DNA of 64,000 bases from Myxococcales bacterium (GCA_016703425.1 JADJCA010000002.1:682001-746000); one strand, 5' to 3'. Counted from the first letter of the stretch, positions 47,665-57,158 are shown. Numbers and translations: made by a program. Notes: generated by a model from the letters alone, not told the origin.

Positions 47665-48756
47665 ATGCGCACCGCGTCGCTTTTGCTGGGACTCCTTCTC
47701 GTCGGCTGCAGCGGCGGCCCCTCAGACGAGGGTCCCGCCGAAAGTAGCGATGAGGCGAACCTCGAGACTCGCTCCTTCGCCGTGACGATGGCGTCGAGTG
47801 GTGCGTCCCTCACGCTCGACGACGCGCCGCGGCTCAAGGCCGGCGCGAGCGGCAAGCTCACCTGCTCGGGGAAGTTCGAAGGCGTGGCTGGCGAACGCTG
47901 GAGTTGCAAGCGAGGAACCGAGAAGCTCGAGCTGCTTCATCGTCCGTCGAAGGACGAGGCGACGCTGCTCTACAAGTCGGGCAACTCGCCGCGCGAGACG
48001 TTCCGATGCACGAAGAGCGGCGATGAGCTGCGATGCAAGACGGCCCAGCGCGCGAGCGGCGGGCTTGCGTCGCCGTTCCCTTCTACGGTCAACGGCGTGA
48101 CCATTCCCAACGCGCACGCCATCGACGGAGCCTCCTTGCTCATGCGCGGCATGGCGCCCAAGGCGCCGCAGTTCGATGAGCTCGAAGCGGCCGGCGTGAA
48201 GGCCGTCTTGATCTTCAAGAACGCGACCGGCAACGGCAGCGACGTCGAAGACGAACAAGCTGAGCTCGCTCGTCGCGGCTTCGATGCGGCGCGCGTTCAT
48301 CACGTCCCCTTCCGCTGGAAGGAGATCGCGTCCTTCAAGGAAGCGTGTGAACAGACGGTCGACGCGCTCGCATTTCTGAAGAAGCAGGAAGCCGCGCGCA
48401 AGAAGACGTTCTTCCATTGCACCGTGGGCGAAGATCGCACCGGCATGCTCGCCGCCATGGCGCGGCTCGTCCGCACCCCAGGCGCTTCGGCGAGCGAGCT
48501 CTTTCAAATGGAGATGTGCGAGCGCGGCTACGGCCAAGGCAACCCGCAGAAGCCTTTCACGGTGACGCGTGCCCTCGATGAAGAGCTGACGCCGGTTTAT
48601 CGGAAGCTCGCGTTCCTCGTGAAGAGCGGCGCCATCACGGCGTCGAACCTCGACACCAGCGCGTGCGCCAACGACCCCGAAGGCACCGCCGCCTTCGACG
48701 ACGACGAAGAGCTCTCGCCGACCGGATTCCGCTGCGGGACGTCGACGGCGTACTGA
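47665..48756 (+). CDS. Exported lipoprotein with tyrosine phosphatase P-loop
   Basis: A 363-residue lipoprotein (lipobox LLVGC, Cys15). The N-terminal about 135 residues form a Cys-containing domain of unknown type. From about 150 a cysteine-based phosphatase domain follows, with the P-loop H251CTVGEDR258TG (HC-x5-R) preceded by KTFF and with typical helices after. All parts needed for catalysis seem present. A secreted tyrosine or lipid phosphatase anchored outside the cytoplasm is unusual. The start is ATG 47665; GTG 47641 would put nine residues before the signal. Confidence 0.85.
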   Translation: MRTASLLLGLLLVGCSGGPSDEGPAESSDEANLETRSFAVTMASSGASLTLDDAPRLKAGASGKLTCSGKFEGVAGERWSCKRGTEKLELLHRPSKDEATLLYKSGNSPRETFRCTKSGDELRCKTAQRASGGLASPFPSTVNGVTIPNAHAIDGASLLMRGMAPKAPQFDELEAAGVKAVLIFKNATGNGSDVEDEQAELARRGFDAARVHHVPFRWKEIASFKEACEQTVDALAFLKKQEAARKKTFFHCTVGEDRTGMLAAMARLVRTPGASASELFQMEMCERGYGQGNPQKPFTVTRALDEELTPVYRKLAFLVKSGAITASNLDTSACANDPEGTAAFDDDEELSPTGFRCGTSTAY

Positions 48757-48845
48757 CGCGAGCGCCAAGCAGGCGCGCTCTCCGGGGAAGAATCGGGCCC
48801 GAAAGTGGGCAATGTGCCGCTCGTCTGTCAGGATCCGGTGTGTCC

Positions 48846-49448
48846 ATGCAGGGCACCCCCACCGGTCCCACTCCCCCGTCGTCGAAGGCGCAGCACCCCA
48901 CGCGCCTACCGGTGCGCATCATCATGGTGGCAGCCCTGCTCGTGGGCGTCGGCCTCAGCGTTCTCACGCTCGGACTCAAGAAGGGCGGGTTCCTCACGAC
49001 GAGCGATGTGGGTGGTCTCTCCGAGATGGCGGGCTTCCAGGCGATGCTCCGGCCGCTCGACGCGTGCTCGTTGGCCTACGCCGAACGAGACAAGCGCGGT
49101 GCGCGTGCGCATCTGGAGTCGGTCTTCGTCGAGTCTTGTTCGCGTGGCAGCAGCGGGGGCGTCGACACCGTGGTCGTCAAAGTGCCGCGGTACCGCGGCG
49201 TCGGCTTCACCATGAAGCGTGCGGCGCCGAACGAGACCTTCAAGATCCTGGTGGAAAAGGACGAGGTCGTCTTCCAAGACTTGGTGGCCGCATTGACCGA
49301 CATGACGCCGCGCGTAGTGGCCGAATTTGCGCCAAAACTGGCCAGTCAGAGGGCGTCGGGGGCGGCCTTCCAGCAACAGACCGATGAGCACAAGCGCCTC
49401 GAGCAGGAGCGAAAGGCAAAGGCGGGGCAGTCCTACCCGACGCGCTGA
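48846..49448 (+). CDS. Single-pass membrane protein, unknown function
   Basis: A 200-residue protein with one N-terminal TM helix (about 24-44) after a Pro-rich start and a soluble domain outside the cytoplasm. The domain has two Cys (DACSLAY, VESCSRG) and ends in a charged helix. I do not recognise the family. The start is ATG 48846; a GTG two codons earlier is possible. It sits 53 bases before a small lipoprotein gene. Confidence 0.65.
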   Translation: MQGTPTGPTPPSSKAQHPTRLPVRIIMVAALLVGVGLSVLTLGLKKGGFLTTSDVGGLSEMAGFQAMLRPLDACSLAYAERDKRGARAHLESVFVESCSRGSSGGVDTVVVKVPRYRGVGFTMKRAAPNETFKILVEKDEVVFQDLVAALTDMTPRVVAEFAPKLASQRASGAAFQQQTDEHKRLEQERKAKAGQSYPTR

Positions 49449-49501
49449 GGCTTGGCTCTACGAACTTCAGCGGCCGCGGCGACCGTGGTACACCAAGGGA
49501 C

Positions 49502-50020
49502 ATGAAACTGGCGCAGGTGATCGCACGGGTTGGTCTAGCTCTCACTCTTGGCGGTGCGGTCCTCGGGACTGCGGCCTGCGGCGGCCCCGGCGCACAGACA
49601 GCGAAGATCAAGCCCGCCGACATGCCGGAAGGCGAGACCTGGACCGGCGTCTACTTCCACCCGGTGTACGGCTACCTCCACATGGAGGAAAACGAAGCCA
49701 ACATCCGCGGCAAGTGGAAGCGAACGGACCAGAGCGGCTGGGGCGAGCTCTCCGGCACCAAGAAGGGCAACGTGGCCCACTTTACGTGGAAGGAATACAA
49801 GTCCGGCGTCGTTGGCGGCGCCCAGACGGGCCGCGGGTATTTCGTCTACAAGAAGACCGAAGACATGGAGCAAGCCCAGCTCAAGGGCGAATACGGTCTC
49901 GGCGGCGATGAGGTCGGCAGCCCCTGGGATTGCGTCAAGCAAGCCCGCATGACGCCGGACCTCAAGAGCATCGGCGGCGACACCGGAAGCGCCGTCCCGG
50001 CCTCCGGCGGACTCGACTGA
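49502..50020 (+). CDS. Small exported lipoprotein
   Basis: A 172-residue lipoprotein (lipobox GTAAC, Cys26). After a short spacer it has a compact beta-type domain (GVYFHPVYGYLHMEE, GKWKRTDQSGWGEL, GRGYFVYKK). No known function. It stands nine bases before the VWA gene and may be co-transcribed with it. Confidence 0.75.
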   Translation: MKLAQVIARVGLALTLGGAVLGTAACGGPGAQTAKIKPADMPEGETWTGVYFHPVYGYLHMEENEANIRGKWKRTDQSGWGELSGTKKGNVAHFTWKEYKSGVVGGAQTGRGYFVYKKTEDMEQAQLKGEYGLGGDEVGSPWDCVKQARMTPDLKSIGGDTGSAVPASGGLD

Positions 50021-50029
50021 GCGAGCGAT

Positions 50030-51538
50030 ATGCCGGTCCCGCGCGCTCGGGCAGGTGACCCGATGGTCGCGGGTCCGCTTGGCGGCCTCGCGCTCTCGGT
50101 CGTAAAGCCTCTGGCGCCGATGCTCGCGTTGCGAGCGGCCCGGTGGCAGGCCGACCTCCTTCGGCTCGGCGTGCGCCTTCCCTTCTTCATGGTGCACGAC
50201 ATCGGCCTGCTCTACGCCGCCGAATCGGAGCAACGCACCCTCGGCCCGCGCGTCGTGCCGGAGAACCTCGGCAGCGATCCCGGCGCGCCTATCGCGCTCC
50301 GCACGCCCGCGCTGATGCGAATGTACGAGGAGTTCATTCGTGAACTGGAGCGCGGCGAGCAAAGCCACCGGGCCCGCTCACTCCGCCTCGGCGACGCCTT
50401 GCTTGTGGTGCTCCTCGCGCGCCTCTTGGGCGGCGTCGCCGAGCGCGATACGAGTCGCGCCGCTTGGGTCGCGCCTCCTCTGGACCTGGACCTCTATCGC
50501 GATCTCGACGCGCAGCTGCCGGCGCTCTACGCGGCGCGGGGCCGCGCCATGGAGCTGCAGTCGCTGGCGGCGTTGGAGCGCTCGCGGCTGCACCTGCTCA
50601 CGGCCGCCGACGCCGTCGACCTCGACACGCTGCGCCTCTTGGGGATGTTGGGCCCCGAATCCGGCGCCGCCGGCGCCCTGGCGCACGTGGATCTCTTGGC
50701 GGCGCTCGGGAGCCCCGCCACCAACGACATCGTCAACTTCTCGCTCCAGCTCTTGCCGTCGATCCTCGAGACGCGGCGCACCCACGCCGCCGGTACCCAC
50801 GCCAGCGACGGCTACGCGGGCGTTGGCACCAAGGGCTCCATCGACTCGATGGTCCTGTCGGAGCTCGCCTGGGACGACGACGAGTTGGCGCGTCGCTTCA
50901 TCGAAAACGAAGTATTGTATTATGCACGCGAAGAGGCGCGCGAAGAATCGCGGCGGCTGCACTACGTGCTCGTCGACGGCTCGGCGTCGATGCGCGGCGA
51001 CCGCCAGATCTTCGCGCGCGGCCTCGCCATCGCGCTCGGCAAGCGGGTCTTGCTATCCGGCGAGGAGGTGCTCTTTCGCTTCTTCGACTCGCGCCTCTAC
51101 GAGCCCCACCGGGCCCGCGGCTCGCACCTGCCGGTGGCGCAGATCTTGGGTTTCCGCGGTGAGCGCGGGCGAAACCCTGCGCGGGTCTTCGCGCAGCTTG
51201 CCACCGAGCTCGCGCTCCTAAAGAGCCGCGAGCCGCGCGACATCGTGGTGCACCTCCTGACGCACGCCGCGCTCCACGTGCCGCGACAGCTCATCGCCGA
51301 TCTCAAGGTGAGCGCCCACGTCTTCGGTGTCTTCATTCTGCCGAGCGACGGAGTCCTCGACCTCGACTACCTCGATCTCTTGGACCAGCAGGCGGTGGTC
51401 GATCACGCCACCTTGACCAAGGAGACGGCGCGCGCTCAAGCGGCCGTCGAGATCGTCGGCAACGCCGCCGGCGGGCCGCCCTCCCGAGCGTCGCGCGAGG
51501 TGCGCACAAGCCTTCCGCCCGCTTCGCTTCGCCGCTGA
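50030..51538 (+). CDS. VWA-domain protein, CoxE/ViaA-like
   Basis: A 502-residue soluble protein. A helical N-terminal region of about 300 residues is followed by a VWA domain whose MIDAS reads VDGSASMRGD (Asp316, Ser318, Ser320). This layout is that of CoxE/ViaA-type proteins, which work with a MoxR-type AAA ATPase. No MoxR gene is seen next to it. Near 50930 the DNA turns briefly AT-rich (VLYYARE). Confidence 0.78.
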   Translation: MPVPRARAGDPMVAGPLGGLALSVVKPLAPMLALRAARWQADLLRLGVRLPFFMVHDIGLLYAAESEQRTLGPRVVPENLGSDPGAPIALRTPALMRMYEEFIRELERGEQSHRARSLRLGDALLVVLLARLLGGVAERDTSRAAWVAPPLDLDLYRDLDAQLPALYAARGRAMELQSLAALERSRLHLLTAADAVDLDTLRLLGMLGPESGAAGALAHVDLLAALGSPATNDIVNFSLQLLPSILETRRTHAAGTHASDGYAGVGTKGSIDSMVLSELAWDDDELARRFIENEVLYYAREEAREESRRLHYVLVDGSASMRGDRQIFARGLAIALGKRVLLSGEEVLFRFFDSRLYEPHRARGSHLPVAQILGFRGERGRNPARVFAQLATELALLKSREPRDIVVHLLTHAALHVPRQLIADLKVSAHVFGVFILPSDGVLDLDYLDLLDQQAVVDHATLTKETARAQAAVEIVGNAAGGPPSRASREVRTSLPPASLRR

Positions 51539-51606
51539 TCGGACGGCGCCGCGGGACCCAAGGACCGGGCAGCGGCCCGTGTCGAAGAGCCTTCGAGGAG
51601 GCGTGC

Positions 51607-52542
51607 ATGCGTCTTTCGTGGATCGTGGCTGCGTGGGGTGCGTTCATGCTGGCGGAGCCTGTCGCGCGCGCCGAATCGAGCGGGCCAGCGGCCGCTCCCG
51701 ACGCGGCGCGGGCCGCTGACTTGGAGGGCAGGACGACTCGAGCAAGAAAGCAGCTGGGGGCCAAGGCGCCCGTCGTCGTGGTCGACGACGCGTTTGTGAT
51801 CGCGGCGCCGCCCGGTCATGACGCGGCCCTTCGTTCGAGCGTGGCCTTCACACGCGACGTGCTCGCGGCGCTCGTGAACGGCCGCTTTCGAAGCCTGCCC
51901 AAGGCTCCCGTGTCGGTGATGCTGTTCTTCGATCGCGACCGCTACGAGGCGTATTGCAAGAGCGCTCTCGGCGAGGCGTGCATCTCGCGCTTCGGGTTCT
52001 TCCGCCCCGACTTGCGCGCCATCATCATGAACGCGGGGCCCGGCCTCGGCACCCTCTCGCACGAGCTGGTTCACCCGCTCTACGAGCTCGACTTCAAGGA
52101 CGGCCCCACCTGGCTCAACGAAGGCATCGCCTCGCTCTACGAGGCGCCGGCTTTGGCCAAGCGCGGCGAGATCCGAGGCGTCACCAACTGGCGGCACCCG
52201 CGTCTCGCAGCGGCGCTTCGCTCGAAGACCGAGCGCGAGCACGCGCGGCTCGACGTGCTCTTTGGCATGAGCGACGACACCTTTCGCGGCGACCGGGAGG
52301 ATCTGAACTACGCGCTCGCGCGCTACGCGTGCCAGTGGCTCGAGAGTCAGGGCAAGCTTTGGGAGTTCTACGCGCGCTACCGCGATGGCTTCGCCGCCGA
52401 CAAGACGGGCGAGAAGGCGTTCCGCGAGGTCGTCGGCAAGACGCCCAAGGAGAGCCACGGCGATTTTTCAGAAGTGGGCGCTGGCCCTCAAGCGCTCGTG
52501 ACGCCTAGCGATCGCGTTTGCCGCGACGGCGCATGCCTTTGA
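51607..52542 (+). CDS. Exported zinc metallopeptidase-like protein (HExxH)
   Basis: A 311-residue protein with a signal peptide (cleaved near VARAE). The zinc site is H152ELVH156 with Glu172 in WLNEGIASLYEA, the gluzincin pattern, and the preceding strand IIMNAGPGLGTLS fits. A secreted zinc peptidase is likely; the substrate is unknown. The start has GAGGAG upstream. The last 38 bases overlap the convergent gene at 52505. Confidence 0.85.
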   Translation: MRLSWIVAAWGAFMLAEPVARAESSGPAAAPDAARAADLEGRTTRARKQLGAKAPVVVVDDAFVIAAPPGHDAALRSSVAFTRDVLAALVNGRFRSLPKAPVSVMLFFDRDRYEAYCKSALGEACISRFGFFRPDLRAIIMNAGPGLGTLSHELVHPLYELDFKDGPTWLNEGIASLYEAPALAKRGEIRGVTNWRHPRLAAALRSKTEREHARLDVLFGMSDDTFRGDREDLNYALARYACQWLESQGKLWEFYARYRDGFAADKTGEKAFREVVGKTPKESHGDFSEVGAGPQALVTPSDRVCRDGACL

Positions 52543-53365
52543 CGATGCGCGAAGGATCGCGCGGCGCCGGCGTGGCCGCCGCGATGGCGGCGTTGACGCG
52601 GCGCACGTCGTCGGCGAAGCGGCCTTGAAGAGCGCGGTCGGAGACGCTCTTGCCGATGAGCTCGCGGAGGTGCGGATCTTTGGTGACGGCGAGCGTGGCG
52701 AGGGTGTCGAAGATGATCACGCCGAAGCGCGCGGCGAGCGCTCGCGGTGCTACGGCGATGGCGTCGACGAGGGCCTTGTACCCGGGGTAACGAGAGGCGG
52801 TCCGCGGCGCGTCGTCGAGGAGGCGAAACGCTTCCGCGAGGCGCGTGGCCACCAAGGCGCCGTCGTTCAGCTGCGAGAGCCACTCGGTCCTGGTAAGCGC
52901 GAGGAGCACGGCGGCGGCGTGGAAATAGCCATCCATCCAGCCGGCGACGCCTTCGAGGAGCGCCTCGCCGCGCCGAGCGCCGATGGCGGCAAGCGCTGGC
53001 GGAACGGCGTCGCGCACGCGAAAGCGCATGTCGTCGGCGAGCTCATGGAGGATCGGCAAGAGCTTCGCCTCCGCGCGCGGATCGCTCGCGGCGCGGAGGC
53101 CATACGCTGCCGTCGCGCAGACCGGCACGAACTCGAGCACCGTTCCGCCGGGCGCTTCGTCGGGATGAATGGACGCCATCCTTCGAAGGAGCGCGTCGAC
53201 GGACTTTCCGCGCGCCGCGCACGATTCAGCGAAGGCGTCGACGATGCCTTGGTTGATGCGCGTGCCGGGCAAGCCCGAGACGCGGCAGAGGAAGTAGTAG
53301 AGCGGCCGCTCATTGCCTCCGAGGGCGGTGTCGATGTGGGCTTCGAGGGGGCGGGCGTCGGTCAT
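52505..53365 (-). CDS. Conserved helical protein, HEAT-like
   Basis: A 286-residue soluble protein made of repeated helices (for example LLPILHELADDMRFRVRDAV), which suggests a HEAT-type scaffold. It ends in a basic RIVKGMRRRGKRDR. The ATG overlaps the upstream stop (ATGA), so it is coupled to the DUF2007-like gene. No function is known. Confidence 0.65.
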   Translation of the reverse strand: MTDARPLEAHIDTALGGNERPLYYFLCRVSGLPGTRINQGIVDAFAESCAARGKSVDALLRRMASIHPDEAPGGTVLEFVPVCATAAYGLRAASDPRAEAKLLPILHELADDMRFRVRDAVPPALAAIGARRGEALLEGVAGWMDGYFHAAAVLLALTRTEWLSQLNDGALVATRLAEAFRLLDDAPRTASRYPGYKALVDAIAVAPRALAARFGVIIFDTLATLAVTKDPHLRELIGKSVSDRALQGRFADDVRRVNAAIAAATPAPRDPSRIVKGMRRRGKRDR

Positions 53366-54045
53366 GGCGCTTGCAGGTGAGTGGGGACGGCTTGGGCGGG
53401 GACCGAAGCGCTCTTGGGGACGGCGAAGAAGAAGCCGACGACGACGGCCATGGCGGTGAGCCCCAAGGCGAAGAGGCGTTGCGTGCCGGCTGGTGCCACG
53501 AGGCGCGCGTTGCGACGGCGGACGGCGAAGGCGCCGAAGACGGCGTCGAGCGCGATGAGCGCCACGAGGGCACCGGTGGCGAAGGCGACACCGGACATGG
53601 AGAGCACGCCAAAGGCGACGATGGAGGCCGCGAGGATGGCGCCGGCGGCGGAGTGCTCGGCGTAGAAGTGCCCGCCGCCGAAAGGAACGAGGAACGCGAG
53701 GACGAGGGCGAAGGCGGGCCGCTTCTGGGCGAGGGCCGGTGCATCCGCCTCCTCGCGCCCCTCGCTCGCGAGCTCCGGCGGCGGCAACGGACCGCGAAAA
53801 GGCGTCTCCTCGGTGGGCTCGGCGCGCAGCGCTTCGAGCGCGGAGGTCGCGAGCTCGAGCTGGCTGCGCCGAACAACGATGCGGATGTCGAAGGGGCTGT
53901 AGAGGTTGCGCACGCCTTCGGGGCTGCTGCCGCGCGTCTCGACGTTGAGCTCGTGATCGCGAAGGAAATCCAGCGTCATCCTCGCCTGCATCGGATCGTC
54001 GAAGGCGCAGATCTGCACCCAATCGTCTTCCGCGGGCGCCGTCAT
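53362..54045 (-). CDS. DUF2007-like membrane protein
   Basis: A 227-residue protein. Residues about 5-75 match the short DUF2007 signal-transducing pattern (WVQICAFDDPMQARMTLDFL, then DIRIVV), and four hydrophobic segments follow from about 115. The start is ATG 54045; the longer frame to 54081 adds 12 residues with no ribosome site. It is the first gene of a two-gene operon. Confidence 0.68.
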   Translation of the reverse strand: MTAPAEDDWVQICAFDDPMQARMTLDFLRDHELNVETRGSSPEGVRNLYSPFDIRIVVRRSQLELATSALEALRAEPTEETPFRGPLPPPELASEGREEADAPALAQKRPAFALVLAFLVPFGGGHFYAEHSAAGAILAASIVAFGVLSMSGVAFATGALVALIALDAVFGAFAVRRRNARLVAPAGTQRLFALGLTAMAVVVGFFFAVPKSASVPAQAVPTHLQAP

Positions 54046-54173
54046 AGGCCCCGGGTAGCACAGGCGGCGGGCCACAGCCACGCCCCTCGCCGCGCTGAGG
54101 GGGCCGCGGGGCGACGATCGCGAACCTTCTCGGCGACTTTCTCAGCGCGCTGCGCTTCGTGTGTCGCCAGGCC

Positions 54174-55364
54174 CTAGCGACGCTTGAGTCGTTCGCACGC
54201 CACGGCCACGCCGAGGGCGCAGGCGCGCCGGTAGTCGGCCATCGCCTCCGCCTTCCGGCCCGTGCGCTCGTGGTAGATGGCGCGGGCTGCGCAGCCGGGG
54301 CCGCTCTTTTGGCCGCAGGCATGGTTGTAGAGTGCAAGCGTAAGCTCCGGGTCCTTTTCGGCGAGGAGGCCGTAGCCAACCTCAAAGACCGCTGCGAGCA
54401 CGATGCATCCGAGGAGCTTGTCGGGCACCTCGGGCTTGCCCGCGATGGCGGCCGCGCAGGCTCGGTCGAAGGCGACGCGGGCCTTTGCCTCGTCGCGAAC
54501 GAAGCCCTTGCCCGTGGCCTTGAGCTGAGCCACACGCGCGCAGGCCCATACGCTTGCCTGCGATTCGCCGAGGGCGCACGCGCGCTCGAAGAGCTCGGCG
54601 GCGGCCGTCACCGACTCGTCGCGCTGTTCGCCGATGAGGATGGCCGCGAGCGTGACGCACCCGACGGCGATGCCGACGTCGCAGGCGCGCTCCGCCAGGG
54701 GCTTCGCGCCGGCCCGATCGAGCGGCGTCCCCCTGCCCTCGGCCTTCGCGAGGGCGAGCTCCGAGCAGGCAGCGACGATCCCTTTGTCGCACGCGAAGGT
54801 GTGGTGCCGGACGGAGCGCTCCGGTTCGTAGAGCGCTTCGATGCCACCGCTGCCCGTGGCGCGGCCCATGGCCAAACACGCCTGCGGCTCACCGCCGTCG
54901 CAGGCCTTGCGAAAGAGCGTGATGGCGCGGGGCATGTCTTCCTCGACGCCGCGGCGATCCATGAGCGCGTGCCCCAGCGCGGTGCACGCCTGGAGATCGC
55001 CAAGGGTGCAGCCGCGCTCGAGGAGCTTCGCGGCTTTGGGCAGATCGGAGGGCGCATCCTTCCCCTCGGTGTGGACGCGCGCGAGCGTGGTGCATCCGTC
55101 GGCGGCGCCGGCCGTGCATGCGTGCGCCAAGAGCTCGACGAGACGCTTCGATTGCGCTGCCGTGCGCGGCGGCTTCAGGGTGAGCGCTTCGTCCATGCAA
55201 AGTTTCGCGTGCGCGTCATCGCACACGGCTGGGGCGCGGGGCACCGCCGGCGACGATGGGGGAGTCGCCACCACAGGAGCCCGGCCGCAGGACGCCGTGA
55301 GGACCAGCAGGACTACGCTTGGCAGGGCGCGAGCGACGAAGGCGAAGGAACGGGCGATCCGCAC
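54174..55364 (-). CDS. Sel1-repeat lipoprotein
   Basis: A 396-residue lipoprotein (lipobox LTASC, Cys26) made of Sel1-like repeats, each about 36 residues with a paired-Cys pattern such as ACTAGAADGCTTLA, GCTLGDLQACTALG and ACDGGEPQACLAMG. The repeats form a curved helical scaffold with disulphides, as in Helicobacter Hcp proteins. It probably binds partner proteins at the envelope. The start is GTG 55364. It is divergent from the malectin-like gene across 48 bases. Confidence 0.9.
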   Translation of the reverse strand: MRIARSFAFVARALPSVVLLVLTASCGRAPVVATPPSSPAVPRAPAVCDDAHAKLCMDEALTLKPPRTAAQSKRLVELLAHACTAGAADGCTTLARVHTEGKDAPSDLPKAAKLLERGCTLGDLQACTALGHALMDRRGVEEDMPRAITLFRKACDGGEPQACLAMGRATGSGGIEALYEPERSVRHHTFACDKGIVAACSELALAKAEGRGTPLDRAGAKPLAERACDVGIAVGCVTLAAILIGEQRDESVTAAAELFERACALGESQASVWACARVAQLKATGKGFVRDEAKARVAFDRACAAAIAGKPEVPDKLLGCIVLAAVFEVGYGLLAEKDPELTLALYNHACGQKSGPGCAARAIYHERTGRKAEAMADYRRACALGVAVACERLKRR

Positions 55365-55412
55365 CGAGGTTCCGTACCACGCGAAGACGCCAGTTCGCGT
55401 AGATTTGAGGCG

Positions 55413-56198
55413 ATGAGCGGCGCTCGAGGTCTACGCGCCATGGCGGGCGGGGCGAGCCTTGCGCTCGTCGCGTGCGGCTTCGACCTCGCGGGACTGGGCG
55501 TCATTTCGAGCGCGGGCGACGCCTCGCTCGATCCGTCGGCCGACTCGGGCGTGGGTTTCGACGCGGCGGTCGCGGACGGCTTGGCGCAGGATGTTGGCGC
55601 GCCCGAGGACGACGCGAACGAGCCTCGTGACGGAAGAGACGACGCGGCGTTCGAGGCAGGACTCGACGCGGGCTTCGACGCAGGCCCGAGTGTCGCGCTG
55701 CGCATCAACGTGAACGGCGCCGCGTTCACGGCGGCGAGCGGCGTCGCGCAAGGCGCGTGGACCGCCGACCCCGGCGCCGCTGGCGCGTGCGGTCCCAACG
55801 CCTTCTCGGTCGCCGCGGTGCACAACACGCTCGATGGCCCTCTCTACGTGGGTGAGGCTTTCGGCGACCCGCTCGTCTGCAACGTTGGCGCGGCTCTCCC
55901 GCAGGGCAGCTACGAGGTCACGCTCTTCTTCGCGGAGATCTACTACGGCGCCGGTTGCGCCGGGGGCGGCGGCAACAATTCGCGGGTCTTCGACATCTTC
56001 ATCGAGGGGCAGAAGGTCGCGAACAACGTCGACGTCCACCAATTGTCAGGCGGATGTTTGGCCAACCCCGCGACAACCGCATCGCCCGTGGTGGCGACCT
56101 ATCGGGTCGACATCCAAGACGGAACCTTGTCGATCTCGATGCCCGCATCGAAAGACAGCGCGAAGGTCTCCGCCATCAAGGTCGTCGGCCCGCTCTAG
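55413..56198 (+). CDS. Malectin-like domain lipoprotein
   Basis: A 261-residue lipoprotein (lipobox LALVAC, Cys21) with an Asp/Ala-rich stalk (about 35-90) and a C-terminal malectin-type carbohydrate-binding domain. The signature is RINVNGAAF at its start, LPQGSYEVTLFFAEIY, and SRVFDIFIEGQKVANNVD. It probably binds glucans at the surface. An inner ATG ten codons later is also possible. Confidence 0.82.
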   Translation: MSGARGLRAMAGGASLALVACGFDLAGLGVISSAGDASLDPSADSGVGFDAAVADGLAQDVGAPEDDANEPRDGRDDAAFEAGLDAGFDAGPSVALRINVNGAAFTAASGVAQGAWTADPGAAGACGPNAFSVAAVHNTLDGPLYVGEAFGDPLVCNVGAALPQGSYEVTLFFAEIYYGAGCAGGGGNNSRVFDIFIEGQKVANNVDVHQLSGGCLANPATTASPVVATYRVDIQDGTLSISMPASKDSAKVSAIKVVGPL

Positions 56199-56315
56199 CC
56201 GCGCCCCGGCCGGCGCTGACCGCAGCGACGACGAAGCACCTCGGTCGCGCAACTGGGCCTGGTTTCAGAGAGGGAGCGCGAGTAGCGTGCGCCGGTCGAA
56301 CGTGTGGAGGTCTCG

Positions 56316-57158
56316 GTGAAAAGGCTTGAAGGCAAGGTCGTTGTGGTCACCGGTGCTTCGCGAGGGGTCGGAAAGGCGTTGGCGCTCCGCTTTGGGCAGG
56401 AGGGCGCGAGCGTGGTCTTGGCGGCGAAGACGGTCGAGCCGAACCCCAAGCTTCCCGGCACCCTCGACGACGTGCGTCGCGAGGTCGAAGCGGCGGGCGG
56501 CAAGGCCTTCGTTCAGGCAACCGACGTCCGCGACGAAGCTCAGATCATCGAGCTGATGGAGAGGACGACGCGGGAGCTCGGCGGCATCGACGTGCTCGTC
56601 AACAACGCCGGAGCGCTCTACTGGGCGAACGTCGAGGACACGCCGGCAAAGCGCTTCGACCTCGTGGTTGGCGTCAACGTTCGGGCCTCGTTCTTGTGCG
56701 CGCATCACGCACTCTCGGGCATGAAGAAGCGCGGCGGCGGGTGCGTCATCAACATGTCGCCACCCATCACGCCCAACGTCACACCGGGCCACGTCGCGTA
56801 CATGATCTCGAAGTTCGGCATGACGATGCTCACCGAAGGGCTCGCCGCCGAAGGCGAGAAGGACAACATCCGCGCCTACTCGGTGTGGCCCGTTACCATG
56901 GTCGAGAGCCAAGCGGTCATCGGCAATCACCTGGGAACGCCCGAGATGTGGCGCAAGCCGGAGATCCTCGTCGACGCGACGATGGCGCTCATCATGGGTG
57001 AGGGCGGCATCAAGAGCGGAAGCGCGCTCTACGATGAGGACGTGCTCAAGGCGATCGGCGTTTCGGACTTTTCACGCTACGCGTGCGTGCCGGGGACGAC
57101 GCCGCCTTCGATACGGCTCGACGACGCGAAGGCCTATTGGCAGGCGGCGGGACGATAG
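56316..57158 (+). CDS. Short-chain dehydrogenase/reductase, HSDL2-like
   Basis: A 280-residue classical SDR. It has TGASRGVGKA near the N-terminus, NNAG, and the active Tyr/Lys in YMISKFGMTM. The long C-terminal part resembles the SDR domain of HSDL2. The likely substrates are short or fatty acyl alcohols. The start is GTG 56316, with GGAGGT just upstream; GTG 56304 lies before that site. Its 3' end overlaps the convergent MmcQ-type gene by 113 bases. Confidence 0.88.
   Translation: MKRLEGKVVVVTGASRGVGKALALRFGQEGASVVLAAKTVEPNPKLPGTLDDVRREVEAAGGKAFVQATDVRDEAQIIELMERTTRELGGIDVLVNNAGALYWANVEDTPAKRFDLVVGVNVRASFLCAHHALSGMKKRGGGCVINMSPPITPNVTPGHVAYMISKFGMTMLTEGLAAEGEKDNIRAYSVWPVTMVESQAVIGNHLGTPEMWRKPEILVDATMALIMGEGGIKSGSALYDEDVLKAIGVSDFSRYACVPGTTPPSIRLDDAKAYWQAAGR

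Noticed and set aside
52505..54535. Minus-strand frame of 676 codons joining three genes
   Set aside because: Only its last 286 codons, from ATG 53365, code; the rest is antisense or out of frame with the DUF2007-like and Sel1 genes.
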